Origin: Deinococcus grandis
GTDB taxonomy: Bacteria > Deinococcota > Deinococci > Deinococcales > Deinococcaceae
Assembly: GCF_001485435.1 (NCBI RefSeq)
Contig: NZ_BCMS01000001.1
Span: 2,904,001 to 2,968,000, forward strand
Reading direction: 5' to 3'
Length of the DNA: 64,000 nucleotides
Positions 52,909 through 61,595 of the stretch are shown here, one piece after another. Both the position numbers and the translations under genes were made by a program. Each line of letters opens with the position of its first letter. Within the stretch, counting starts at the first letter, position 1. The notes below the pieces were generated by a model. It was not told the origin of the DNA and did not search any database. It worked only from the letters and a program-made list of their open reading frames with translations.

Positions 52909-53937
52909 TCAGCGGGGTTGCGTGACGCTGGGTTCGCGGGCAGGGGCGGGCGCGGCGGGGTGCAGGCTGGCGCTGGGCGTGCCGAGCGGCGTGTGGGCGC
53001 GGCGCCGCTGCGTGACGCGCTGACCGATCAGGAGCGCGATCAGGATGACGGTCCCGAGCGCGCCGATCACGGTGCGGCGTTCGGGCAACAGCATGATGCC
53101 CAGCAGCGTGAAGTACGCGATCATCAGCAGCAGGTACGTCATGAGGCTGTTGCCGCGCTGGGTGCTGAGCAGCACGTCGATGTACATGGGGCCGTCGTCG
53201 CGCCGGGCGGGCAGCGCGTAGCCGGGCAGGGCCGCGTCGCGCTGCACGTCCACGATCAGCGCGGTGATGTTGTCGGGGCCGCCGCCGTCGTTGGCGGCGT
53301 TCACGAGCAGCCGGGCGGTCGTCTCGGGCGGCAGGGGCCGGGCGAGCAGGGCGCACAGTTCGTCGTCGGTGACGACGCTGCTCAGGCCGTCGCTGCACAG
53401 CAGCAGGCGGTCCCCGGCCTGGGTGGGCAGGCCGTGCAGTTCCAGCCGGACGCGTTCCTCGCCGCCCAGGGCGTTGCTGACGACGCTGCGCCACTGGTGG
53501 TCGCGGGCCTCGGCCTCGGTCATGTGGCCCAGGCGGACCTGTTCGGCCACCCAGGAGTGGTCCTCGGTCAGGCGGTGCAGTTCCGAGCCGCGCAGCAGGT
53601 ACGCGCGGGAGTCCCCGACGTGCGCGATCAGGACCGCGCCCCGGTCGACCAGCGCGGCGAGCAGCGTGGTGCCCATGCCGACGTACTCGCCCACGGCGTG
53701 CCTGAGCACGGCGATGTTCGCGGCCTGCACCGCCTGCGCCAGCCGGGCGGGCGGGGTGCCGCGCCCGTCGAGGTAATGCTGGCTCAGGGCGTCCAGCGCG
53801 AGGTTCGCGGCGAGTTCCCCGGCGGCGTGGCCGCCCATGCCGTCGGCCACGGCGTACAGGCCGCCCTGCGGCAGGTCGAGCGCCAGGGCGGCGTCCTGGT
53901 TCACGCCACCCTGCCGCTGCCGACCGACGTCGGTCAA
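52909..53937 (-). CDS. PP2C-type Ser/Thr protein phosphatase with C-terminal membrane helices
   Basis: A 342-residue PPM phosphatase. Metal and catalytic motifs: TDVGRQRQGGVNQDA at the start, YAVADGMGGHAAGELA near residue 28, VGDSRAYLLRG near 106, SDGLSSVV near 170 and GGPDNITALIV near 216. Two membrane helices near 262-300 would anchor it. It should dephosphorylate Ser/Thr proteins. The start is awkward: only a TTG with no Shine-Dalgarno and no -10 box precedes the first conserved residues. The frame is open upstream into the HD-GYP gene across a 7-G tract, so it may be translated as a fusion or by read-through. Confidence 0.88.
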   Translation of the reverse strand: MTDVGRQRQGGVNQDAALALDLPQGGLYAVADGMGGHAAGELAANLALDALSQHYLDGRGTPPARLAQAVQAANIAVLRHAVGEYVGMGTTLLAALVDRGAVLIAHVGDSRAYLLRGSELHRLTEDHSWVAEQVRLGHMTEAEARDHQWRSVVSNALGGEERVRLELHGLPTQAGDRLLLCSDGLSSVVTDDELCALLARPLPPETTARLLVNAANDGGGPDNITALIVDVQRDAALPGYALPARRDDGPMYIDVLLSTQRGNSLMTYLLLMIAYFTLLGIMLLPERRTVIGALGTVILIALLIGQRVTQRRRAHTPLGTPSASLHPAAPAPAREPSVTQPR

Positions 53938-53948
53938 CAGACCGGACG

Positions 53949-55639
53949 TCAGGGAGGGCGTCGCGGGGGGGCAGCTGCGCGGCGGCGTGCAGGTCCGTGA
54001 CGGCCTGCACGCACGCCGGATCGAAGAGCGTCCCGGCGTGCTGGCGCAGGTATGCCAGGGCGTCCGCGTCGGTCCAGGCGGGTTTGTACGGGCGGGCGCT
54101 GATGAGCGCGTCGAAGGTGTCCACGACCCGCACGATCCGTCCGCCCAGCGGGATGTCCGCGCCGCGCAGCGCGCGGGGGTAGCCGCTGCCGTTCCAGCAT
54201 TCGTGGTGGGACAGCGCGATCTGCGCGGCGAGGTGCAGCAGCGGGCCGCCGTCGGCCGCGCCGGGCTGCGTGAGCAGCTGCGCGCCCAGGGCGGTGTGCG
54301 TGGCGATGATGTCGCGCTCGTCGGGGGTCAGCGGGCCTTCCTTCAGGAGGATCGCGTCGGGAATGCCGATCTTGCCGACGTCGTGCAGCCGGGCGGCCAG
54401 GCCGAGTTCCTCGGCGTGCGCGGCGGGCAGGCCCAGGTGGCGGGCCACGGCGGTCGTGGCGTCCCCCACCCAGCGGGTGTGGGGGCCCAGCGGGGCGTCG
54501 CGGAACTCGGCGGCGCTGGCGAGCAGGTCGATCACGGCCCGCTGGCTGCGGCGCAGTTCCTGCGTGCGGACCTGCACGAGCGCCTCGAGTTCGTCGTTGC
54601 GCTGGCGGTGCAGCCGGGCCTCGTGCCGGGTGGCGTCCAGGGCCACGCGGGCCTGCGCGGCGCGGGCGCGTTCCTGCCGGTGGGCGTGGCGGGTGTGGGC
54701 GTCCAGCTGGTGGTACGCGCGGTGGTGCGTCAGGGCGCCGGGGTAGTCGCCCAGCTGCGCGCAGACGTCACTGGCGACCAGGTGCAGCGCGGCGTGCTCG
54801 TGCGGGTGGGCGGGCGCGGCGGGGTCGCGCAGCGCGGCCTGCACGGTGGCCTGCGCCTGCGCGGCCCGCCCGAGGTCCAGCGCGGCGCGGGCCTGCGCCG
54901 CCTGGGCGCGCAGCGCGGCGCGGATCTGGCCGCTGGCGCGCAGCAGCGGTTCGGCCTCGCGCGCGGCGTGCAGGGCTGCCGCGGGCTGCTGCTGGTGCAG
55001 GTACAGCTGCGCCAGGGCCGCCCAGCTCTCGCCGCCGAGCGGTTCGAGGGGCGCCAGCGCGGCGAGTTCCTGCGCGCGGCGGGTCAGGCTGGCGGGCTGC
55101 TCGTGCCGCGGGAGGTCCAGTTCGCTCAGGGTCAGGCGGACCAGGGTGCGGGTCAGGTCGGGGTGGCGGTGGGCGCGGCGCAGGTGCAGGCTGGCGCGCA
55201 GCGTGTCGCACGCGGCGTGCGCTTCGCCCTGCGCGGCGTGCAGCGTGGCGAGGTCGTCCAGCAGGTCGAGTTGCAGGGTCAGGTCGTCCGCGTCCCGCGC
55301 GAGGCGCAGCGCGAGCGCGAGGTACTCCTGCGCCTCGGTGTCGTTGGCGAGGTTCAGGTGCGCGCAGGCCGCCTCACGCCACGCGCGGGCCTGCGCGTGC
55401 GGGTCGTGCCCCAGGTACGCGACGCTCTCGAGGAGCACGCCCAGCGCCTCGCGGGGGCGGCCCAGGCGGTTCAGGGCGGTTCCCTGACCGTACAGGGCCG
55501 CGGCCAGCCGGTGGTCGTCCCCCTGGTGGCGGGCGTGGTCGGCGCGGCCGTGCGCGTCGTGCAGCGCGGCCTCCCAGCGTTGCCGGTCCGCGCGGCTCAG
55601 GGCGTCCGGGGTGGCGCAGGGAAGGCTGGTCCAGGTCAT
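53949..55639 (-). CDS. TPR-like/HD-GYP domain protein, 3' end disrupted at a homopolymer
   Basis: About 560 residues. Residues 1-350 are TPR-like helix pairs and a coiled coil (RQNDELEALVQVRTQELRRS region). The HD-GYP domain follows: HDVGKIGIP near 405 and HHECWNGSGYP near 465, then DIPLGGRIVRVVDTFDALIS and RPYKPAW. The usual HHExxDGxGYP has Asp replaced by Asn here. It should hydrolyse cyclic di-GMP. After AAAQLPP the minus strand reads C7. As sequenced the frame then runs to 52874 as low-quality text antiparallel to nothing real and out of phase with PP2C. With one more C it stops at 53949; with one fewer it fuses to PP2C. The coordinates given assume the first repair. Confidence 0.8.
53965..53971 (+). 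repeat. Seven-G homopolymer at the HD-GYP/PP2C junction
   Basis: G7 on the plus strand (C7 in the gene sense). Its length decides whether the HD-GYP frame stops at once, extends with a spurious tail, or joins PP2C in frame. Confidence 0.85.
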
Positions 55640-55722
55640 GCCTGCGTCATCACATCACCCGCAGGGCGAAAACGCATTCACCTGACAGGTGGCCCCCCGC
55701 CGGGTGGGGCCCCGGTCCGCGC

Positions 55723-56115
55723 TCAGGTGAGCTGCTCGCGCAGCCACAGCATCAGCGCCTCGGCGCTGGCGGGGTTGGTGGCCAGCGGGATGTCGTGCAC
55801 GTCGCACAGGCGCACCAGGGCGCTCACGTCCGGTTCGTGCGGCTGGGCGGTCAGGGGATCGCGGAAGAAGAACACCGCCAGCACGCGTTCCTCGGCCAGC
55901 CGGGCGCCGATCTGCTGGTCGCCGCCCAGCGGGCCGGACAGGACGCGTTCGACGCTCAGGCCGGTCTGTTTTTCCAGGATGCCGCCCGTCGTGCCGGTGG
56001 CGACCAGATGAAACTGGCCCAGCACGGCGCGGTGGTTCAGCGCGAACAGGGCCAGTTCGAGTTTCTTCTTGTCGTGGGCGATCAGTGCCACCTGACGGCT
56101 GGGGTTGGGGGCCAT
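55723..56115 (-). CDS. mgsA: Methylglyoxal synthase
   Basis: A 130-residue enzyme converting dihydroxyacetone phosphate to methylglyoxal and phosphate. Family stretches: ALIAHDKKKLEL near residue 8 (catalytic His zone), VATGTTGGILE near 40, GPLGGDQQIGARLAE near 61 (catalytic Asp) and ATNPASAEALM near 112. The start at 56115 is preferred over an ATG nine bases upstream because the -10-like GACAAT overlaps that first ATG and ends 7 nt before this one. It links with the aldolase in triose-phosphate overflow only by function, not by operon. Confidence 0.94.
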   Translation of the reverse strand: MAPNPSRQVALIAHDKKKLELALFALNHRAVLGQFHLVATGTTGGILEKQTGLSVERVLSGPLGGDQQIGARLAEERVLAVFFFRDPLTAQPHEPDVSALVRLCDVHDIPLATNPASAEALMLWLREQLT

Positions 56116-56161
56116 GCGCTGCATTGTCTCACGCGGGCCGCAACGGCCGGACCGGGGCAGT

Positions 56162-57076
56162 TCAGGCAGCGCCCTCGATCCGGATGCGGCGGTAACGGGC
56201 CTGCACGACGCACCACACGCCGTAGCACAGGGTGCCCAGGGCCACGGCGCCCAGCAGCAGGTTCCCGCTGGGCTGGGTGCGCAGCCACGTCAGGGCCTCG
56301 CCGATGCCGACCGTCTCGCTGGCCTTGCGGTGCCACGCGGCCAGCAGCGCGAACACGCCCATGATGACCATCAGCACCCCGCGCGACGCGATGCCGACCT
56401 GACCGATGCGTTTCAGGAGGTCGCAGGTGCGCGCGGGCAGGTCGGTGAAGGTCACGCGTTTCATGAACTTCGCGCCGTAGGCGACGTACAGCTGATTGGC
56501 GGCGACGGCCAGCAGGATCAGGCCGCCCAGCGCCAGCCACAGCTGCCCGCCGGGGAGGTTCAGGACGGTCCCCGCCACCTGATCCTCGCTGTTCTGCGAG
56601 CGGGCGGCGTTCCCGGCCAGCGCCAGCCGCGCGGTGAAGACCGCCAGACCCAGGTTCGCCACGCCGCTGAAGGCGTACCCGGCGCGCTTGACGACGCCCT
56701 TGGCCTCGTGCCCCTGGTCCTCGGGGTCCAGCGCGGCGCGGATCAGCTGCCACAGCGCGTACCCGATCAGGCCCAGCGTGAGCAGCCAGATCAGCAGCGT
56801 GCCCGCCGGGAGGTCCTGCAACCGCAGCAGGGCGCCCTTGGTGTCGGTGGTCGCCCCGCCGCGTCCCAGGGCGACGCTCAGGGCCAGCAGGCCGACCGTG
56901 CCGTACACGACGCCCTTGCTGGCGTACCCGAAGCGGGCCAGGGCTTCGAGCCAGGGCGCGGCGTGGTGGGTGGCGCGCGCGGCGGCCTGCTGCGCGCCTT
57001 CCACGCCGCCTTTGAGAGTGCTGGCCGTCTGCTGGCCCATCTGCTTGAGGTCTGCCATGAGACCATCAGTCTGCAT
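56162..57076 (-). CDS. DUF1206 membrane protein
   Basis: A 304-residue membrane protein with three repeats of a paired-helix DUF1206 unit. The hallmark G-Y-x-x-K/S-G-V is seen as FGYASKGVVYGTVGLL near residue 50, AGYAFSGVANLGLAVF near 135, and a third, degenerate VGIASRGVLMVIMGVF near 225. It has about six membrane helices. Function of the family is unknown. An in-frame ATG at 57058 (MADLKQMGQ) is an alternative start; neither has a strong ribosome site. Confidence 0.87.
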   Translation of the reverse strand: MQTDGLMADLKQMGQQTASTLKGGVEGAQQAAARATHHAAPWLEALARFGYASKGVVYGTVGLLALSVALGRGGATTDTKGALLRLQDLPAGTLLIWLLTLGLIGYALWQLIRAALDPEDQGHEAKGVVKRAGYAFSGVANLGLAVFTARLALAGNAARSQNSEDQVAGTVLNLPGGQLWLALGGLILLAVAANQLYVAYGAKFMKRVTFTDLPARTCDLLKRIGQVGIASRGVLMVIMGVFALLAAWHRKASETVGIGEALTWLRTQPSGNLLLGAVALGTLCYGVWCVVQARYRRIRIEGAA

Positions 57077-57154
57077 GTGCCCTGCCGCGCGCGGTTGGGG
57101 AGGCTGTTCAGGCGTCTTGAACTGGCCTGGGGAATTCCTTTACCTCTGGGCGAA

Positions 57155-57640
57155 TCACTCGCCGGGCAGTTCGTCCTCGAAGGCGCTGACGTCGTCCAGG
57201 TAGTCGGTGATCCAGGCTTTCAGGGTGGCCTGCGTGAAGCCGCCGCGGATGGCCAGGGTGCTGTCCAGATAGTAGCTGCCCTCGTAGGCGTACGCCTGGG
57301 TGTAGTAGTTGCTGTTCCACTCGTTCACGACGTCCAGGTCGAGGTCCTCGGCGTCGCTGTAGTCCCAGGAGGTGCTGGCGGTCGCGCGGCTGCACACGCC
57401 GTTCTTGCATCCGCTGAGCCACACCTGCACCTCGTGCCCGCCGCTGGTGAAGGTCATGGTGGGATCGCGGTCGGCCTGGGCGGGTTCCATGGTGACCCTG
57501 TACCCGGCGGCCTTCAGGGCGGCCATGACGGCGGCGGGCGTGCCGGGCTGCACCTGCGTGACGGGCGCGGCGGCGCCCCCGGCCACGGCGGGCGCGGCGA
57601 GGGAGAGGAGGAGGGTGGCGGCCAGCAGGGTGCGGGTCAT
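57155..57640 (-). CDS. Exported YbjN-domain protein
   Basis: A 161-residue protein with signal peptide MTRTLLAATLLLSLAAPAVA and a YbjN-like alpha/beta domain (AVMAALKAAGYRVTMEPAQA; FTSGGHEVQVWLSGCKNGVC; VNEWNSNYYTQAYAYEGSYY LDSTLAIRGG). Two cysteines six residues apart could form a disulfide in the periplasm. YbjN-type proteins resemble secretion-chaperone folds; the role here is unknown. TACGCT ends 5 nt before the ATG: leaderless. Confidence 0.85.
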   Translation of the reverse strand: MTRTLLAATLLLSLAAPAVAGGAAAPVTQVQPGTPAAVMAALKAAGYRVTMEPAQADRDPTMTFTSGGHEVQVWLSGCKNGVCSRATASTSWDYSDAEDLDLDVVNEWNSNYYTQAYAYEGSYYLDSTLAIRGGFTQATLKAWITDYLDDVSAFEDELPGE

Positions 57641-57761
57641 GCCTCAGCGTACGCTGCCGGGCGCGGGGGCGTCCGGGCAGATGAGGCGACTGCACCCGGT
57701 TCAAGTCTCTCCCCGCAACAACTCATGCTTTTCATGGTTGCCGTATGTCAACGTGAGGAGC

Positions 57762-58814
57762 ATGACCGCGTCCAGCACCCCCTCCCCCACCCCGCGCCGC
57801 CGCCGCACCTTCGGGGTGTACATCGGCCGCTTCGAACCTCCCCACGCCGCGCACCTCGCCGTGATGCTCGAAGCGCTCCAGAGCGTGCAGAAACTCATCG
57901 TGGTCATCGGCAGCGCCCGCGCAGCGCGCAACATCAAGAACCCCTTCACCGCAGAGGAACGCCAGGACCTCATCAGCCGCATGCTCCAGGACGCGGGCAT
58001 CCCGAAACCCCGCGTGCTGTTCGTGCACGTCCGCGACTACCACTACAACGAGGCCCTGTGGCTCAGTGAGGTCCAGGCCGGGGTGACCGCCCACACGCGC
58101 GGCAGCAGCGACGTCGCCCTCATCGGCCACATCAAGGACGAGAGCAGCTACTACCTGCGCTCCTTCCCCGCCTGGGAATTCATCCCCACCCACGTCGTCA
58201 GCGACCTCAGCGCCACCGACGTCCGCCGCGCCTACTTCGAAGGCCACCCCGACACCGTGCAGGGCATGGTTCCCCCCGCCGTCCACGCCTTCCTGACCAC
58301 CTTCCAGACCACCCCCGACTACCGCGACCTGCGCGACGAATACGAGTATCTCGCCCGCTACCGCGCCGCCTGGAAGGACGCCCCCCACCCCCCCATCTTC
58401 GTCACGACCGACGCCGTCATCACCCGCAGCGGCCACGTCCTCCTCGTCCGGCGCGGCGGCCTGCCCGGCCGGGGGCGCCTCGCCATGCCCGGCGGGTTCC
58501 TCGAACAGAAAGAAACCCTCCTCGACTGCTGCGTCCGCGAGGTACAGGAGGAAACCGGCCTGGGCATCGGCCTCGACCTGAAAGCCGCGCTGCGCGCCCA
58601 GGCGGTCTTCGACTACCCCGACCGCAGCCTGCGCGGCCGCACCATCACCCACGCCTTCCACTTCGACCTCGGCATCGGGCAGCTCCCACGCCTCAGCGGC
58701 GGCAGCGACGCCAGCGAGGCCCTCTGGATGCCCCTGAGTGACATCCTGGCCAGCCCCGAACTGTTCTTCGAGGACCACCACGCCATCATCGAACACTTCG
58801 TCATGCGCGGGTAG
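57762..58814 (+). CDS. Bifunctional NMN adenylyltransferase / Nudix hydrolase
   Basis: A 350-residue fusion. N-terminal half (about 15-190): nucleotidyltransferase fold with GVYIGRFEPPHAAH (HxxH) and the distal SDLSATDVRRAYFEG motif, the NadM-like NMN adenylyltransferase pattern. C-terminal half (about 205-350): a complete Nudix box, GGFLEQKETLLDCCVREVQE ETG, matching GX5EX7REUXEEXGU. Together they make NAD+ from NMN and ATP and hydrolyse ADP-ribose-type compounds, as in other bacterial NadM-Nudix proteins. GAGGAG directly precedes the ATG by 1 nt, so the real start could be an in-frame GTG at 57753. Confidence 0.93.
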   Translation: MTASSTPSPTPRRRRTFGVYIGRFEPPHAAHLAVMLEALQSVQKLIVVIGSARAARNIKNPFTAEERQDLISRMLQDAGIPKPRVLFVHVRDYHYNEALWLSEVQAGVTAHTRGSSDVALIGHIKDESSYYLRSFPAWEFIPTHVVSDLSATDVRRAYFEGHPDTVQGMVPPAVHAFLTTFQTTPDYRDLRDEYEYLARYRAAWKDAPHPPIFVTTDAVITRSGHVLLVRRGGLPGRGRLAMPGGFLEQKETLLDCCVREVQEETGLGIGLDLKAALRAQAVFDYPDRSLRGRTITHAFHFDLGIGQLPRLSGGSDASEALWMPLSDILASPELFFEDHHAIIEHFVMRG

Positions 58815-58849
58815 GCGAACCTGCGGCGCGGCACCCGGCGCGGACCTGG

Positions 58850-58883
58850 CATGCTGAAGCGGATGATCGGGACGCCCAGGTGA
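58850..58883 (+). promoter_or_regulatory. Possible leaderless 6-codon uORF before the GIY-YIG gene
   Basis: CATGCT (58850-58855), 7 nt, then ATG at 58863 opens the frame MIGTPR and stops with TGA at 58881-58883. The stop overlaps the GTG of the nuclease gene as GTGA. This would let ribosomes loaded on a leaderless end re-initiate on the nuclease gene. Confidence 0.4.
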
Positions 58884-59458
58884 CGCCGGACAAGCCGTAC
58901 TACGTGTATGCCCTCAAGGACCCGCGCCAGCATCCGGCGCGGCCCTTCTACATCGGCAAGGGCACGGGCACGCGCGCCCACGATCACCTGATCCGCCCGG
59001 ACTACACCCCCAAGGGCGACCGCATCCGCGAGATCGAAGGAGCGGGCGCGCAGGTCCTCGTGAGCTATCTGGTGGAGCACCTGACCGAACCCGAGGCGCT
59101 GCGGCTGGAGGCGGAACTCATCGCGGCGTTCGGCACGCAGGCCAGCGGCGGCCTCCTGACGAACACCGTGCTGCCCTCGGGTCTGGGCGGCAAGGCGCGG
59201 CCCGGCCTGACCGTGCCTGCCGGGGCGCCAGAGAAGGCGCAGATGGGCCTCACGCTGCTCAAGGACGCCGTGCTGGAATTCGCGCAGGCCAACCCCGGCG
59301 GCGTGAAGAACGCCGAGGTGGCCAGCCTGCTGGGCCTGCGCAGCGACTACGGGGGCGGCTCGAAGGATTACCTCTCGTACAGCCTGCTGGGGCTGCTGAT
59401 GCGCGAAGGAAAGATCGGACGCAGCGGCAAGGGACGGCACGTGGCGCAGGTGAAGTGA
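58880..59458 (+). CDS. GIY-YIG nuclease, LEM-3/ANKLE1-like
   Basis: A 192-residue protein. The N-terminal nuclease domain (1-90) has YYVYALKDP, then PFYIGKGTGTRAHDHL with catalytic Tyr and Arg, and Glu in LRLEAELIAAFG. FYIGKGTGxRAxxH is the signature of the LEM-3/ANKLE1 branch. A C-terminal helical domain (about 110-192; VLEFAQANPGGVKNAEVASL LGLRSDY) looks like a small winged-helix or SAP-like module. It should cut DNA, perhaps branched structures. The start is GTG overlapping a 6-codon uORF. It is convergent with the sugar transporter operon. Confidence 0.88.
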   Translation: MTPDKPYYVYALKDPRQHPARPFYIGKGTGTRAHDHLIRPDYTPKGDRIREIEGAGAQVLVSYLVEHLTEPEALRLEAELIAAFGTQASGGLLTNTVLPSGLGGKARPGLTVPAGAPEKAQMGLTLLKDAVLEFAQANPGGVKNAEVASLLGLRSDYGGGSKDYLSYSLLGLLMREGKIGRSGKGRHVAQVK

Positions 59459-59473
59459 CCGTAGCAAACGCAC

Positions 59474-59511
59474 CCCACACCGGAGTGCGGGGCGCGCGGA
59501 GCGGGTGTGGG
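59474..59511. terminator. Hairpin between the GIY-YIG gene and the sugar ABC operon
   Basis: CCCACACC pairs with GGTGTGGG (8 bp), and the loop contains GC-rich sub-structure. It lies 15 bp after the nuclease stop and 1 bp beyond the permease stop of the opposite strand. Confidence 0.55.
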
Positions 59512-59512
59512 T

Positions 59513-60382
59513 TCAGCCCTTGACGGACCCGGCGAGCAGACCGCGCACGAAGTAACGGCCGAGCAGGATGTACACGAGCAGGGTGGGAAGCGCGGCGAGG
59601 ATCGCGCCCGCCATGGGCAGGTTCCAGCTGACGGCCTGTCCACCCGCGAGCTGGGACAGGGCGTACGTGACGGGCTGGCTGGTGGTGTTGGTCAGGGTGG
59701 CGGCGAACAGGAATTCGTTCCAGACCTGCGTGAACTGCCAGATGATCACGACGACGAAGCCGGGGATGCTGATCGGGAAGATGACCCGGCCGTAGATCTG
59801 CCAGAAGCCCGCGCCGTCGATGGTGGCGGCCTCGATCAGGGCGTCGGGCACGTCGGCGTAGAAGTTGCGGAAGATCAGGGTCGTGATGGGAATGCCGTAC
59901 ACGACGTGCGCCAGGATCAGGCCCCAGATGCTGCCGTACAGGCCGAGGCTCTTGATGAACTGGAACAGCGGGATCAGCACGGCCTGGTACGGGATGAACA
60001 TCCCGAAGAGCATCAGCGCGAACAGGGTGTTGGCCCCGCGGAACTTCCATTTGCTCAGGGCGTATCCGTTCAGGCTGCCCAGCAGGGCGCTGAACAGGGT
60101 GGCGGTGACGGCCAGGAACAGGCTGTTCAGAACGTTGCCGCCGATCTTGCTCCAGGCGTCGCTGAAGCTCGCCCAGTTCAGCGCGGCGGGCCAGTGCCAG
60201 GTGGTGGAGAGGTTGATGGCGTCCGGGCTTTTCAGCGCGGTAGCGACGAGCAGGTACACCGGCACCAGGAAGAACAGCGCGGCCAGCACGAGCAGGGCGT
60301 ACATGACGACGCGACCGGGCTTGATGGGGCGGCGGGGCGCGGCGGTCGCGGCGGGGGTGGTCACGGGGGCGTTCGCGGTCAT
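59513..60382 (-). CDS. Carbohydrate ABC transporter permease, MalG/family CUT1
   Basis: A 289-residue six-helix permease. The ATPase-coupling EAA loop is EAATIDGAGFWQIYGRVIFP near residue 185. The N-terminus is a Pro/Ala-rich tail before the first helix. It pairs with the upstream permease to form the sugar channel. The ATG overlaps the upstream permease stop by 4 bp (ATGA). No ATPase gene is in the operon, so a shared MsmK-type ATPase from elsewhere is likely. A longer upstream frame to 60766 is out of phase with the upstream gene and rejected. Confidence 0.95.
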   Translation of the reverse strand: MTANAPVTTPAATAAPRRPIKPGRVVMYALLVLAALFFLVPVYLLVATALKSPDAINLSTTWHWPAALNWASFSDAWSKIGGNVLNSLFLAVTATLFSALLGSLNGYALSKWKFRGANTLFALMLFGMFIPYQAVLIPLFQFIKSLGLYGSIWGLILAHVVYGIPITTLIFRNFYADVPDALIEAATIDGAGFWQIYGRVIFPISIPGFVVVIIWQFTQVWNEFLFAATLTNTTSQPVTYALSQLAGGQAVSWNLPMAGAILAALPTLLVYILLGRYFVRGLLAGSVKG

Positions 60383-61503
60383 GCGTGGCCCTCCTCGGTG
60401 CGGAACTGGGAGCTGAGGTACGGGACGATCACGAACGCCACGAGGATCAGCAGGATGGTGCCGATCGCGGCGCCCAGCGCGAACTGGTTCTGCCGGAAGC
60501 TGGTGAGGTACATGTTCAGCGCGGGCACGCTGGTGTTGATGTTGTCCGGGCCCGCCATGGCGTACACGAGGTCGAAGATCTTCAGGCTGATGTGACCCAG
60601 GACGATCATGGCGCTCAGGGTGATGGGGGCCAGCAGCGGGAAGATGACGTGCTGGTACATGCCGATGTCGTTCGCGCCGTCGACCTTGGCGGCCTCGCGC
60701 AGTTCCTCGGGAATGCCGCGCAGACCGGCGAGGTACAGGGCCATGGTGTAGCCGCTCATCTGCCACACGGCGGCGATGATGATGCCGATCAATGCGAAGT
60801 TGAAGCCGTGCAGTTCAGGGGCGGGCAGCATCTTGATGTTCGGCCCGATGAGAAGGGCCCACAGGAACAGCAGCGCGGCGCATGCGCCCGCGACCAGGGT
60901 GCGGGTGCGGTCCCCGCTGCGGGCGGCGCGCACGGCCATGACGACCAGAACGAGGCCCACGACGCTGGCGGTCAGCAGCGGCAGCTTGTTCCAGTCGAAT
61001 TTCCAGATGGCGTCGGTGCTGCTCAGCCACGCGAAGGTGCTGGGCGGCGCGCCGAACAGGGTGGGCGCCTGGTTCAGGCCGCCCTGGGGTTGCAGCATCC
61101 AGCGCCAGATGGTGCCGGTCACGATGAACGACAGGCTCATGGGGAACAGGAAGATGGTGCGCCACAGTCCTTCCCCGCGGGGGTTGCGGTCCAGGATCAG
61201 GGCGAGGCCCAGGCCCAGGCCCAGGCAGCCCAGGATGAAGAACAGCGTGAAGAAGATGGTGCTGACGAGTTCCTGCCGGAAGCGCCCCTGGAGGAATCCG
61301 GTGAACAGGTCCTGGTAGTTGGCGAAGCCCGTGAAGCGGATGATCGGGTTCAGCGCCAGGGCCTGGGCGGGGTCGTTGCCCCAGTCGGTCATGCTGACGT
61401 ACACGCTGCGCGCGATGAAACCGTACACGAACACCGCGATCAGGATGATGCTGGGCGTCAGAACGGCGATGGACCACAGGCGGTCTTTACTCAGGCCTTT
61501 CAT
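60379..61503 (-). CDS. Carbohydrate ABC transporter permease, MalF/family CUT1
   Basis: A 374-residue permease with about eight helices; the extra pair near 185-225 (TASVVGLVLVVMAVRAA) is an insert not seen in the shorter partner. The EAA loop is EAAKVDGANDIGMYQHVIFP near residue 268. It overlaps the downstream permease by 4 bp. It follows the binding-protein gene after 92 bp that hold a large imperfect inverted repeat. Confidence 0.94.
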   Translation of the reverse strand: MKGLSKDRLWSIAVLTPSIILIAVFVYGFIARSVYVSMTDWGNDPAQALALNPIIRFTGFANYQDLFTGFLQGRFRQELVSTIFFTLFFILGCLGLGLGLALILDRNPRGEGLWRTIFLFPMSLSFIVTGTIWRWMLQPQGGLNQAPTLFGAPPSTFAWLSSTDAIWKFDWNKLPLLTASVVGLVLVVMAVRAARSGDRTRTLVAGACAALLFLWALLIGPNIKMLPAPELHGFNFALIGIIIAAVWQMSGYTMALYLAGLRGIPEELREAAKVDGANDIGMYQHVIFPLLAPITLSAMIVLGHISLKIFDLVYAMAGPDNINTSVPALNMYLTSFRQNQFALGAAIGTILLILVAFVIVPYLSSQFRTEEGHA

Positions 61504-61527
61504 GCGGGCCTCCTTTCAGTGGGAAGT

Positions 61528-61583
61528 GGGATGTGGGTTGTGGGGCGTGGGGAAACGGCACCCACAACCCACAACCCACACCC
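61528..61583. repeat. Imperfect inverted repeat between sugar-binding and permease genes
   Basis: GGGATGTGGGTTGTGGGGCG (arm 61528-61551) can pair with the arm CCCACAACCCACAACCCACA continuing to 61583, about 20 pairs with two interruptions and a 9-nt loop. Such hairpins often protect or attenuate mRNA so that more binding protein than permease is made. Confidence 0.6.
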
Positions 61584-61595
61584 GACGACCGGGGT

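Noticed and set aside
52874..53948. C-terminal extension of the HD-GYP protein over the whole PP2C gene
   Set aside because: The sequence is Arg/Gly/Pro-rich and lies in a shifted frame of a gene with all PP2C motifs, so it is treated as a frame error at the G7 tract rather than a real domain.
59513..60766. A 417-codon version of the MalG-type permease
   Set aside because: Its first 128 codons overlap the MalF-type permease out of phase; the ATGA junction at 60382 is the normal operon arrangement.
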